In this document: positions 29,591 to 38,040 of the stretch, one piece after another
Layout: the number at the start of each line of letters is the position of its first letter
Position numbering within the stretch: position 1 is the first letter of the stretch
From: DAIRET01 sp036795455
Lineage (GTDB): Bacteria; Bacteroidota; Ignavibacteria; Ignavibacteriales; Ignavibacteriaceae
Direction: 5' to 3'
Assembly: GCA_036795455.1 (NCBI GenBank)
Contig: DAIRET010000002.1
Location: 1 to 64,000, forward strand
Length of the DNA stretch: 64,000 nt
Translations under genes and position numbers: made by a program
Notes under the pieces: generated by a model
Database searches by the model: none
Told to the model about the DNA's origin: nothing
What the model saw: only the letters and a program-made list of their open reading frames with translations

Positions 29591-30013
29591 TTACTTCCCG
29601 TAACTGCTCATAAGTTTAATTTTGGAAATCAGCTCCTGTTCACCTGTTGTAAAGTGTTTTGTTTTGTAATGATTTTTTACGGTTGCAATTTCTTTGTTAT
29701 AAAAAATCGATTCTGCCCTAAGCATTTTTACTTTTTCCTTCAAAGGTTTTTGTGTACTGGTTTTTCTTCGTTTCATAGTTCTGAATAGCGTATACAGCGA
29801 AAGAGTCATTATTACCGTAAGCAGAAGAATGAAATTCACATCGTTTTGTATAAACTTTTCAAGTTCGGAAGTAAAAGAAAAAAGATTTGCTTCCGAAAGC
29901 CCGGATACCGGGTTTGTGTTTCCGTTAAGAAGGGATGTTTTAATATGTTCCCATGCGGGTATTAATGCAATTACGGATAGTACAACTACTGTTCTTTTAG
30001 CTAATTTCTTCAT
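29591..30013 (-). CDS. Small membrane protein of unknown function in flagellar operon
   Basis: 140 residues. A first hydrophobic segment (TVVVLSVIALIPA) and a second (FILLLTVIMTLSLYTLF) are followed by a strongly basic stretch (RTMKRRKTSTQKPLK) and a helical tail. It probably spans the inner membrane twice, with the C-terminus inside. Its start overlaps the stop of the pseudokinase gene by one base, and it is 13 bases upstream of flgF, so it is part of the operon. No family recognised. Confidence 0.75.
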   Translation of the reverse strand: MKKLAKRTVVVLSVIALIPAWEHIKTSLLNGNTNPVSGLSEANLFSFTSELEKFIQNDVNFILLLTVIMTLSLYTLFRTMKRRKTSTQKPLKEKVKMLRAESIFYNKEIATVKNHYKTKHFTTGEQELISKIKLMSSYGK

Positions 30014-31326
30014 TATCTGATTTTCCTTTTAATAGGGAAGAATAAACTCATTGTTGAACCTGAAGTTTCCGAGGAGATAATATCGAATTTCCCCTCGTGC
30101 TTTTTCATAAGATTCTCAAGTATTTTGTAATTCATATTACTTGCACCGGTGTTTTTGTTGTTCTTTTTATCGAACGCTTTCAAGTTTACTGTAGAGATAA
30201 TTTTTACAACAATATTATCCTGTTTGTAACGGGTCTGAATGATAACACCTTCCGCACCGTTTGAATCTGCTTTTATTAAATCAAAAACATTTGATAGTAT
30301 CTGGTACACATAGTTCTGATGACTTAAAACAGAGGGTGTGTTGTTATCAAGATCAAGAACGCATTCCAATTTAATGCTTTCCCAAGATGAACGCGTTAGG
30401 TTGTGAAAATCGATTATATATTCATTTAGATTTACCGGGCTTATCTTAAGGTTGCTGTTCGAGCTGCTTGAAAATTTTACAAGACGATTAACTGCATTAT
30501 TAATTTTAACGATTTGAGATTTAAGAATGTCGAGATCGCTTTTTTCAACTTTATTATCTTCAAAAAGATCGATTTGTGTTGTTATTACCTGCAAAGGAGA
30601 AATTATTTCTTCCGCTATTCCAACTGTTAATTCTCCGACCGCAGTAAGTTTGAAATCATTTGCCAGCTTAGCCTGGTATGTTAGCAGTTCATTGTAAGTA
30701 TCGTTCAATTTCTTTTTTGTAAGTAAATATTCGATTTTACCCGTCGTTAATAAAAGTGCTCTTTCTATAATGTCTCTTTTGTTACTCGTAATAACTGTTT
30801 CATTGTCGGGTGTTAAAATTACGAACAAACCTTTTGCTTTACCGTTTTCGGCAACCGGAATAAAGTAAAAGTATTGTTTTGAGCCGTTTGAATTGTATGA
30901 GTTTAATACCGGGATAATTGCCGCTTTATTGGTGTCGAGAACGAGACTTAAAATACCTTCTTTATAGTAGTGATTAACAGGATCATCAATCTTTGAAATC
31001 ATTCTTTCGATCACAGGGACGAGCTCTGTGGAAGTGTCGTTCAGCATCAACAACGAGAAATCTTTTACCCGTATAATTTCCTGAAGAAATAAATTGAAAG
31101 CAGGCAGAACTTTCAGTTCATTTGTAATCTCTTGCAGGTCCTTCTGGTAGTCCGACAATTTTATAATGTAGTTATCCATCGAATTCAAAGTGTTTCTTTC
31201 TCCGGTTAATCGCTCTAAAATCTGCTCGCCGCTTAAAATGGATTCGCCGGCATTCACAGATGACTGCCCGACGAGGTAATCATAAAAAGAGAGATACGGG
31301 GCGCTATTTATTTGCTGTTTGTTCAT
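30013..31326 (-). CDS. Degenerate histidine-kinase-like protein (His replaced by Glu)
   Basis: 437 residues. Residues 70-200 resemble a GAF-like sensor. The 225-300 segment aligns with the HisKA core (AVGELTVGIAEEIISPLQ): the His of the usual GIAHEINNPL is Glu239. The N box reads ILSNVFDLI, and the G boxes (GASNMNYKILENLMKKHEG, SGSTMSLFFP) are eroded. It therefore should not autophosphorylate; a protein-interaction role is likely. It overlaps the HDOD gene upstream and the next gene downstream by one base each, so translation is coupled. Function inferred only. Confidence 0.78.
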   Translation of the reverse strand: MNKQQINSAPYLSFYDYLVGQSSVNAGESILSGEQILERLTGERNTLNSMDNYIIKLSDYQKDLQEITNELKVLPAFNLFLQEIIRVKDFSLLMLNDTSTELVPVIERMISKIDDPVNHYYKEGILSLVLDTNKAAIIPVLNSYNSNGSKQYFYFIPVAENGKAKGLFVILTPDNETVITSNKRDIIERALLLTTGKIEYLLTKKKLNDTYNELLTYQAKLANDFKLTAVGELTVGIAEEIISPLQVITTQIDLFEDNKVEKSDLDILKSQIVKINNAVNRLVKFSSSSNSNLKISPVNLNEYIIDFHNLTRSSWESIKLECVLDLDNNTPSVLSHQNYVYQILSNVFDLIKADSNGAEGVIIQTRYKQDNIVVKIISTVNLKAFDKKNNKNTGASNMNYKILENLMKKHEGKFDIISSETSGSTMSLFFPIKRKIR

Positions 31327-32198
31327 TAAAATTTTATCAGCTTTGATTCTGTTTCTAATATTGGTTGATACTGGCTCATAAACTGCTCTATGTGTTCAAA
31401 ATCTCTGAATCGTAACGTGTTTAATACCGATTCGTCAAAAACGTATCCTTCATCCCAGAAAAAGTTTTTAAAGTTCCATTTGCTTACAAAATAGTCGGCA
31501 AGGTGAACAAGAGAAACAAGTTCAACGGCGTTTGTGGATTTACCCGGGCAGTGATGATATAAAACCGTGTTACAAAGGTTAGCCGGAAGATTCCATTTTT
31601 CAACAAGGTTGTTGCCGATTTCCTGGTGTGTTAAACCGAGAATTTCTTCTTCGGCATCGATGAATTTGTACTCGCCTGACTTTGAAAGGTCAAGTATCTT
31701 CATGAATGAAGAATGGAAATATTTGTGAATTGCCGAAACAGCAAGCTCGTGTAAAAGCCCGGCTATGAAAGCTTCGCCGGAAATTTTATATCCCATATCA
31801 AGAGCGATTCTTCTTGCAAGCGAACCAACGAGAAAAGAATGGAGCCATAAGTCTTTGTAATCCAGAACACCGTCATTCATGTTCTTGAAGGTTTCCATTA
31901 TCGAAAGACCTATGATGATATTTTTAATTTCCTGGTAACCGAGAACCAGGATTGCAAAATCAATAGTAGAGACTTTACGAGGTATTCCATAAATTGGAGA
32001 ATTAGCGATTGCCAGCAGCTTTGTTGATAATCCCTGATCCCTCCCGATAATCCTTGACAACGTACTTGTTGATGTAGAAGAATCTTCAAGCAGCTTTGTT
32101 GTTTCAAGCATTACATTTGCGACAGTAGGAAGGTTGTGAATTCCGTCCAATACTTTTAAGGTTTTTTGCTTTTTTTCGGAAAATGTTTCGTTTGTCAT
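31326..32198 (-). CDS. HDOD domain protein (second copy)
   Basis: 290 residues. The HDOD core is visible: LPTVANVMLETTKLL, LSRIIGRDQGLSTKLLAIANSPIYGIPRKVSTIDFAILVLG, and the HD-derived GEAFIAGLLHELAVSAI, with QEIGNNLVEKWNLP and NTVLYHH. HDOD proteins are non-enzymatic relatives of HD hydrolases, found in signalling and flagellar control. It is similar throughout to the gene upstream (32212-33087), indicating tandem duplication. It is 1 base overlapped with the pseudokinase. Confidence 0.88.
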   Translation of the reverse strand: MTNETFSEKKQKTLKVLDGIHNLPTVANVMLETTKLLEDSSTSTSTLSRIIGRDQGLSTKLLAIANSPIYGIPRKVSTIDFAILVLGYQEIKNIIIGLSIMETFKNMNDGVLDYKDLWLHSFLVGSLARRIALDMGYKISGEAFIAGLLHELAVSAIHKYFHSSFMKILDLSKSGEYKFIDAEEEILGLTHQEIGNNLVEKWNLPANLCNTVLYHHCPGKSTNAVELVSLVHLADYFVSKWNFKNFFWDEGYVFDESVLNTLRFRDFEHIEQFMSQYQPILETESKLIKF

Positions 32199-32211
32199 AA
32201 TCTCACTATCG

Positions 32212-33087
32212 TTAAATTGTTATTAAATTAATTTGATTTTCAAAAAGTTGTTTGTACGACTGAATAAGGTTCTCGAGGTATTCTGCGTTACCGAGCCTAA
32301 GTATTGCCGTGATTTCTTCATCAAGGACGTAATCAAAATCCCAGTTAAAATCCCCTAACTGGAAATAGTTTGTCATATAGTCCGCAAGATGAACAATTGC
32401 AGTAAGCTGCTTGTAATTTTCTGCTCCAGAAGGTAAATGGTGATTCATAATGACTTCCGACAATGAAGAAGGAAGGTTCCATTTTTCAATCAGTTTTGCG
32501 CCAATCTGGTTATGATGAAACCCGAGAGCTCTTTCTTCAGCATCATAAATCGACATTCCTTCATCATTAGCAAGGTCTAATATTTTCGAGTAATCTTTCT
32601 TAAAATATCTACAGATAATCGGAATACCGAGGTCATGCAGTAAACCTGCAGTAAATGCTTCGCCGGTATTGGGAAGCCCGAGATCCATTGCAATTCTTCT
32701 TGAAGCTGTTGCAGTCATAATTGAATGGAGTCCGAACTGTTTCTGGTCGAATTTCCCGTCGCAATAACTGCTGCATGTTTCTAAAATTGCAAATGCAGAC
32801 ACTATGTTTTTTATGTGATTAAAACCAAGCACAACAATTGCAAAATCAATCGTTGCTACTCTTCTCGGGAATCCGAACAAAGGGGAATTTGCAACCGATA
32901 ATATTTTTGTAGACAAACCCTGGTCTTTGCTTATTACTTTACTAAGCTGTGAAGCACTTGAAACCGGGTTCTGAATAATTGCATCAACTTCAAAAATTAT
33001 ATTCGGTAATGCAGGAAGATTCCTTATCCGCGAAAGTGCGGCTTCGATTTTTATTTCACTTTCGGGACTAATTACGTGATTTACCAT
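32212..33087 (-). CDS. HDOD domain protein (first copy)
   Basis: 291 residues with the same HDOD motifs as its neighbour (LPALPNIIFEVDAII, LSKVISKDQGLSTKILSVANSPLFGFPRRVATIDFAIVVLG, GEAFTAGLLHDLGIPII, NQIGAKLIEKWNLP, VIMNHHLP). It starts within the 3' end of fliA (20-base overlap). Tandem HDOD genes between sigma-28 and a degenerate kinase suggest a dedicated regulatory module; molecular role unknown. Confidence 0.88.
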   Translation of the reverse strand: MVNHVISPESEIKIEAALSRIRNLPALPNIIFEVDAIIQNPVSSASQLSKVISKDQGLSTKILSVANSPLFGFPRRVATIDFAIVVLGFNHIKNIVSAFAILETCSSYCDGKFDQKQFGLHSIMTATASRRIAMDLGLPNTGEAFTAGLLHDLGIPIICRYFKKDYSKILDLANDEGMSIYDAEERALGFHHNQIGAKLIEKWNLPSSLSEVIMNHHLPSGAENYKQLTAIVHLADYMTNYFQLGDFNWDFDYVLDEEITAILRLGNAEYLENLIQSYKQLFENQINLITI

Positions 33088-33700
33088 AGATAGATTTAAA
33101 GTTATTCTTCAGTTGTTGTAAAATTTTAGTATGAATTTGCGACACCCTTGAAACAGTAATATTTAAGACTTCGGCTATTTCTTTATAGTTTAAACTTTCG
33201 TAGTAGTAAAGTGTAATAATTAATCTGTCGCGTTCATTCAGTTTTTTAAGAAGTGCAAAAAGGATTTCTTTTTCTTCTCCCTTTTTTACTGTTTCGTCCG
33301 GTGTTTCTGCATCGGAAGGAATTGTTTCCAGCAGCAAGTAGCCCCCTTCATCGTCCACCCCGGTTGAAAGGGAGAGGTTTTTATAAACCACATCGTTTTC
33401 ACCTGTTTTTCTCGGTTTAATCTGGATTTTCCGCAGTTCATCAATAATTTTCCCTCTTATTCTCTGAATTGCATACGTTTCAAACTTGGTACCGTAATCC
33501 GGGTCAAATCTTTCAATTGCTTCACTTAAACCTTCAATCCCGAATTGATAAAAATCCTTTTCATCCATTATATCATATTTTTGTAACCGGGTATTCTGGA
33601 TAACGTAGTGAACAAGATTCAGATATTGAACTATTATCTTCTTCTTATTATCACTATCTGGATTTGCTTTGTATTCCTGCCACAGTGCAACATTATTCAT
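33068..33700 (-). CDS. fliA: RNA polymerase sigma factor FliA (sigma-28 family)
   Basis: 210 residues. Region 2 is in DEKDFYQFGIEGLSEAIERFDP with FETYAIQRIRGKIIDELRK. Region 3/linker contains LSTGVDDEGGYLLLETIP. Region 4 has LNERDRLIITLYYYESLNYKEIAEVLNITVSRVSQIHTKIL, with the helix-turn-helix. Slightly shorter than the 239-residue E. coli FliA. It directs late flagellar genes. It is the second gene of its block, overlapping the small membrane protein gene by 8 bases and the HDOD gene by 20. FlgM is not found nearby. Confidence 0.93.
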   Translation of the reverse strand: MNNVALWQEYKANPDSDNKKKIIVQYLNLVHYVIQNTRLQKYDIMDEKDFYQFGIEGLSEAIERFDPDYGTKFETYAIQRIRGKIIDELRKIQIKPRKTGENDVVYKNLSLSTGVDDEGGYLLLETIPSDAETPDETVKKGEEKEILFALLKKLNERDRLIITLYYYESLNYKEIAEVLNITVSRVSQIHTKILQQLKNNFKSIYGKSRN

Positions 33701-33932
33701 TGGAATTGTTTCCTATCATGTTATTGTAATCCGAATCTTTTTTATCGACTGTTTTGTTAACCGCCTTCATGAACGTCAAAATGATTATTGCAAGCGTAAT
33801 GGTTACCACTACAAAAACAACCAGCGCCCGTATAATCACATGTTCTAAAACTATACCTTGCTGTACAAAAAATATTATCGAGAGAAAAAAAATTAACAAA
33901 CCAAACTGTACAACTATCTTATTCATCTTCAT
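33693..33932 (-). CDS. Small two-helix membrane protein upstream of fliA
   Basis: 79 residues. Two hydrophobic segments (IVVQFGLLIFFLSIIFFVQQG and HVIIRALVVFVVVTITLAIIILTF) are followed by a charged, Asn/Asp-rich C-terminal tail. The gene overlaps the start of fliA by 8 bases, so expression is linked. It may be a membrane regulator or simply a coupling cistron. Two ATGs, two codons apart, are possible starts. No family recognised. Confidence 0.65.
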   Translation of the reverse strand: MKMNKIVVQFGLLIFFLSIIFFVQQGIVLEHVIIRALVVFVVVTITLAIIILTFMKAVNKTVDKKDSDYNNMIGNNSNE

Positions 33933-33955
33933 TCCATTTTCTTTAGATGTAAAAA

Positions 33956-33971
33956 GACAAATTGTATACCA
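33956..33971 (-). promoter_or_regulatory. Possible sigma-54-type promoter of the fliA block
   Basis: On the minus strand the bases read TGGTAT-ACAAT-TTGTC, keeping the GG and TG pair with the 5-base spacer of the TGGCAC-N5-TTGC consensus, and lie 24 bases before the first ATG. Two positions of each half are off consensus. The overlapping TGGTATACA would alternatively read as an extended -10 of a sigma-70 promoter. Confidence 0.3.
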
Positions 33972-34002
33972 TAACTCTTTTTTTTTGAAGACGTTAAATA
34001 CT

Positions 34003-34025
34003 GCGAAAAAAGGGGATTTTTTCGC
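34003..34025 (-). terminator. Hairpin downstream of flhG
   Basis: GCGAAAAAA / TTTTTTCGC form a perfect 9-base stem with a 5-base loop in the 117-base gap after flhG. The stem itself carries the A and T runs and no external T tract follows, so it may terminate weakly or act as an attenuator between blocks. Confidence 0.4.
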
Positions 34026-34049
34026 TAAATAAAGGAAAGGTGCAGTTTC

Positions 34050-34877
34050 TTAATGGTGATTATTAGCCATTTGCCGATTTTTTTCAAGCCGGTTTAAAAG
34101 CACTGAAAACTGCTTTGCCGTTGTTGTACCGGGGTACTCTTTTAGGTAGATTTTTTGGTTTTGAAATGAACTCATTATATCTTTTTCAAAAGGGATATAA
34201 CCCAAGTGGATTATCTCTATTCCGAGGAAATGGTTTACCGCTTTCTGCAGGTTTTCAGATGCAGTAACCGCATCATTTTCATCTATACATTTGTTAAATA
34301 GAACGCAATTCAAACCCGACAAATTATTAACAGTTGAAATTTTTGTGATTGCGTATGCGTCCATTACGGAAGTCGGATCTGTATTTGCTACGACAATGTT
34401 TATGTCGGCAAACTTTATCGCAGTTAAAACCTCTGCCGGAACACCCGGCGGACAATCGATAAGGATATAATCATAACTCCCCCTTGAATCGCCTAACTTT
34501 TGCAGAAATGAAAGAATTTCATCCTCTTTTCCCCCGTTATTGTTAATATTTCCATCATCACCCATAATCAGGTGAAGATTATCGGTAAAGTGAAAAATAA
34601 TATCTTCGAAGAAAACCCTGGAGTTCAAAAAATCCGGTATTGTAGATTGCGGAATCAGGTTCAACATTGTCCCGAGACTCGAAAAATTCAGGTTAAAATC
34701 GATTAGCAATACTTTTTTTCTTTCAGAAAGAAGAAATGCCGTATTTATTGCTGTAAAAGTTTTCCCCGTCCCTCCTTTGCCGGAGGTAAAAGTAATTACC
34801 GGGCAGCTATCGTATTTTGATTCTTCTTCCCGAAAATTTTTTAACTGAACAATCCTTTCTGCCTGACCAGCTATCAA
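34050..34877 (-). CDS. flhG: FlhG (MinD-like flagellar number regulator)
   Basis: 275 residues. The deviant Walker A KGGTGKT is at residues 34-40 (TFTSGKGGTGKT), with the switch and Walker B-like YILIDCPPGVPAEV. It is a MinD-type ParA ATPase that sets flagellar number and position with FlhF. The start overlaps the flhF end by 4 bases (34874-34877). It is the last gene of the fliL block. Confidence 0.93.
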   Translation of the reverse strand: MIAGQAERIVQLKNFREEESKYDSCPVITFTSGKGGTGKTFTAINTAFLLSERKKVLLIDFNLNFSSLGTMLNLIPQSTIPDFLNSRVFFEDIIFHFTDNLHLIMGDDGNINNNGGKEDEILSFLQKLGDSRGSYDYILIDCPPGVPAEVLTAIKFADINIVVANTDPTSVMDAYAITKISTVNNLSGLNCVLFNKCIDENDAVTASENLQKAVNHFLGIEIIHLGYIPFEKDIMSSFQNQKIYLKEYPGTTTAKQFSVLLNRLEKNRQMANNHH

Positions 34878-35995
34878 GATAGTTTCCCCGTGTAGATTAA
34901 TTTTGCAATATAATCCGGGTCTGCAGCTATAATGTCATCCGGGATAACCTGTCCGTTTGTTAGAAATTTTACCGGGACGTTCATTTCGTTTGCAGTATTC
35001 AAAATATTTCCATACGAAACCGACTCGTCAAGTTTTGTAAAAATCAAACCGGAGTAGTTAAGTACTTTAAACTTCTTCGCAACATCCACCAGGTTTTTTG
35101 TAGCTCCGGTTGTATTTAATACAAGCATAGTTTCATCAATCTTTACGCCTGACAATGTCTGCCCTATTTCTTTAAGTTGGGCGGCATTATTCTGACTTCT
35201 TCCAACCGTATCTACAAATACAAGGTCTTTCTTGGCGAACTTTTTCATAATTTTGGGTACATCCGCTGCTTTATATGCAACAAGCATTTCTATTTCACTT
35301 AGTTCTGCAAACGTTTTTAACTGATCAATTGCCCCCAGCCTGTAAGTGTCTATCGAGATTAATCCAACATTCAGTTTATGCAGGATTTTCGAAATTAATG
35401 CCAGTTTGGCTACGCACGTTGTTTTACCCACGCCGGTAGGTCCAACAAGTGCAACAACTTTGGGAGTATTTCTTTTTTTCACCTCAAAACCTTCAGTAGG
35501 AATCAATGATGATACTACCGAAGTTATGAAGTCGTTTGTTGCCGGTTTTTTCAGAAGATTCAATTGGTTTTTTATCTGCAGAATTATTTTTTCTGCGAGA
35601 CGTGAACTCACATCATTTATTACAAGAATGCTTTTTATTTCAGCTAATTGTTCATCAAACGGGGATTTTTTTTGTTCCGTCTTATTTAATTCCGGATTTT
35701 TCGGCTCGGTTTTGGGTTGTTTGCCTGCACCCTGGTAAATCTTTTGTCGTAATATTTTCAACTCGGAATCGAAACCGCTTTCATCACCTGTCTCAATTCT
35801 TTTTTTAATATTCTTATTTAATTTTGCGACCGGTGTGTCTTCTTCCACTCCTGCAACTACTTCAAAAACTACCCTGGAGCTTCCATTCTGCTTCAAATTT
35901 TTTGTGCTTAAAATAACCGCTTCGTCCCCCATTTCACCTTTAATTTGAGCCAAAGCCTCTTTTAGAGAGGGTGCAAGAAACTTTTTAATTTTCAT
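34874..35995 (-). CDS. flhF: FlhF, SRP-family GTPase for flagellar placement
   Basis: 373 residues. An N-terminal basic B domain is followed by an NG-type GTPase: P-loop GPTGVGKTTC (about 184-193), SIDTYRLGAIDQL and FVDTVGRS. FlhF recruits early basal-body parts to the chosen site. It lies 2 bases after flhA and couples to flhG. Confidence 0.95.
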   Translation of the reverse strand: MKIKKFLAPSLKEALAQIKGEMGDEAVILSTKNLKQNGSSRVVFEVVAGVEEDTPVAKLNKNIKKRIETGDESGFDSELKILRQKIYQGAGKQPKTEPKNPELNKTEQKKSPFDEQLAEIKSILVINDVSSRLAEKIILQIKNQLNLLKKPATNDFITSVVSSLIPTEGFEVKKRNTPKVVALVGPTGVGKTTCVAKLALISKILHKLNVGLISIDTYRLGAIDQLKTFAELSEIEMLVAYKAADVPKIMKKFAKKDLVFVDTVGRSQNNAAQLKEIGQTLSGVKIDETMLVLNTTGATKNLVDVAKKFKVLNYSGLIFTKLDESVSYGNILNTANEMNVPVKFLTNGQVIPDDIIAADPDYIAKLIYTGKLS

Positions 35996-35997
35996 TA

Positions 35998-38040
35998 TTA
36001 AACCTCCAGTTTGCCAATAAATTCAATCTCTAAACTTGACGGTAACTCGGAATAAGAAAGGACCACCAATTCAGGGAAACTTGTATTGAGTAGTTTAAAT
36101 AGGTATGGTCTTATCGTTGCCGAAGTCATAAATACAGGCACAAAGCCGAGTTCCTTGAACTTCTCAAGATATACTTTAATGTTCTCATTCAACAAAATCA
36201 ATGTATGCGGATCCAGCCCTAAAGTTTGAATTGCATCTTTATTCTTTTGAAGTGCATTCACGATATTCGCTTCAAGTCTGTCTCCTAAAGCAACAGCATG
36301 AACAATACCGTTATAATCTTTATAAAGGTTAGCTATTGTATCTCCCAAAGAATGCCTTACATATTCAGTAAGAACGTCAATATTCTTTGTAACTTTTGAA
36401 TAGTCAATCAATGCTTCAACAACCTGGACAAGGTCTTTAATTGGGATTAATTCTTTCAACAGGTTTTGAAGCACTTTTTGTATTGTTCCAAGCGGTAATA
36501 CATCCGGGTTAATATCTTCGATAACAGCCGGGTACTCTTTTTTAAGATTTTCAAGCAGTTGTTTAACCGATTGCCTTGTAAGTATTTTATCGAAATTCTT
36601 TTTCAATGCTTCCTGCAAATGAGTTGAAAGAACCGAGATTCCGTCAACCACAGTATAACCCGCAAGTTCAGCCCGTTCTTTTTCAGCATCTGTAATCCAG
36701 TATGAATTCAAATTAAATGCAGGGTCAATAGTAGCTATTCCTGTCAATTCTTCCGTAGCAGTTCCCGAATTAATTGCAAGATACCTATCGCTGAATATTT
36801 CAAAACTGGCGACTGTAATTCCTTTTATCTTTATTAAATATTGATTCGGCTCAAGCTGTAAATTATCTCTTACTCTAACCGGCGGAACAAGAACTCCATA
36901 TTCAAGTGCGATGTATTTTCTTGTTGATGAGATTTTCTGGAACAGATTACCGCCCTGGTTTTCATCTACCAAAGAAATCAGCCCGTACCCGATTTCTACC
37001 TCAATCGGATCGACTTGAAGATACTCTTCCACTTTTTCCGAGGGAGCTTCGATTTTTACTTCCTCTTCAACTTTTTCCACGTCTTTCAAAGATTTTTTAT
37101 ACTTAGCAGTAAAGTATGCGGCAAGTCCCAAAAAGAATGATAGCGACAGGAATGCAAATGTCGGCATTCCCGGTATCAACCCGAAAAGGAATACAAAGCC
37201 GGACACAGTACTCAGTACCCTCGGATTTGAAAACAACTGTGTTTTCATTTGGAGGTCAAGTGCATCTCCCGATGCGCTTCTTGTTACAACAATACCGGCA
37301 GAAGTAGCGATTAAAAGAGCAGGTATTTGAGATACAAGTCCATCACCGATTGTTAAAACAGTGTAGGTCTGTAGGGCAGAAGTTATTTCAAGGTTTCTTT
37401 GAACAACACCAATTATAATACCACCTAAAATGTTTATAGCATTTATAAGTAATCCTGCTATAGCATCCCCTTTCACGAATTTACTTGCACCATCCATTGC
37501 GCCGTAAAATTCCGCTTCTCTCGAAATATCGTCCCTTCTTTTCCGGGCGTCGGCTTCTGTAATTAACCCGGTATTCAAATCTGCGTCAATTGCCATCTGT
37601 TTACCCGGCATTGCATCAAGTGTAAATCTTGCGGCAACCTCGGAAATTCTACCCGAACCTTTTACAATTACAATAAATTGAATAATTACGAGTATAATAA
37701 AGATAATAAATCCGACCACATAGCTTCCACCGACAACAAATACTCCGAAAGTTTCAATTACTTTTCCTGCATCTCCTTCTAAAAGTATAAGCCTCGTTGA
37801 ACTTATATTCAGTGCCAATCTGAATAAAGTCAGCATTAGAAGTAACCCCGGAAAAACAGAAATTTCGAGAGGAGAGCGGATGTACAGCGATACGATTAGA
37901 ATCAAAATTGCTATTGAGATATTTAAAGCAAGAAAAAAATCGAGCATAAAAGTAGGTAAAGGAATAATCATCAATCCGAGGATCAACACCATTCCCGCTG
38001 CCAGTACTATATCCGAATTTTTTAGAAACTTACCCATCAT
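35998..38040 (-). CDS. flhA: Flagellar export gate protein FlhA
   Basis: 680 residues, standard size. About eight membrane segments in residues 1-320, and the FHIPEP family signature GRISEVAARFTLDAMPGKQMAIDADLN is around 145-170. The C-terminal cytoplasmic domain (about 340-680) docks export chaperone complexes. Starts ATG ATG; either may be used. Directly downstream of flhB. Confidence 0.97.
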   Translation of the reverse strand: MMGKFLKNSDIVLAAGMVLILGLMIIPLPTFMLDFFLALNISIAILILIVSLYIRSPLEISVFPGLLLMLTLFRLALNISSTRLILLEGDAGKVIETFGVFVVGGSYVVGFIIFIILVIIQFIVIVKGSGRISEVAARFTLDAMPGKQMAIDADLNTGLITEADARKRRDDISREAEFYGAMDGASKFVKGDAIAGLLINAINILGGIIIGVVQRNLEITSALQTYTVLTIGDGLVSQIPALLIATSAGIVVTRSASGDALDLQMKTQLFSNPRVLSTVSGFVFLFGLIPGMPTFAFLSLSFFLGLAAYFTAKYKKSLKDVEKVEEEVKIEAPSEKVEEYLQVDPIEVEIGYGLISLVDENQGGNLFQKISSTRKYIALEYGVLVPPVRVRDNLQLEPNQYLIKIKGITVASFEIFSDRYLAINSGTATEELTGIATIDPAFNLNSYWITDAEKERAELAGYTVVDGISVLSTHLQEALKKNFDKILTRQSVKQLLENLKKEYPAVIEDINPDVLPLGTIQKVLQNLLKELIPIKDLVQVVEALIDYSKVTKNIDVLTEYVRHSLGDTIANLYKDYNGIVHAVALGDRLEANIVNALQKNKDAIQTLGLDPHTLILLNENIKVYLEKFKELGFVPVFMTSATIRPYLFKLLNTSFPELVVLSYSELPSSLEIEFIGKLEV

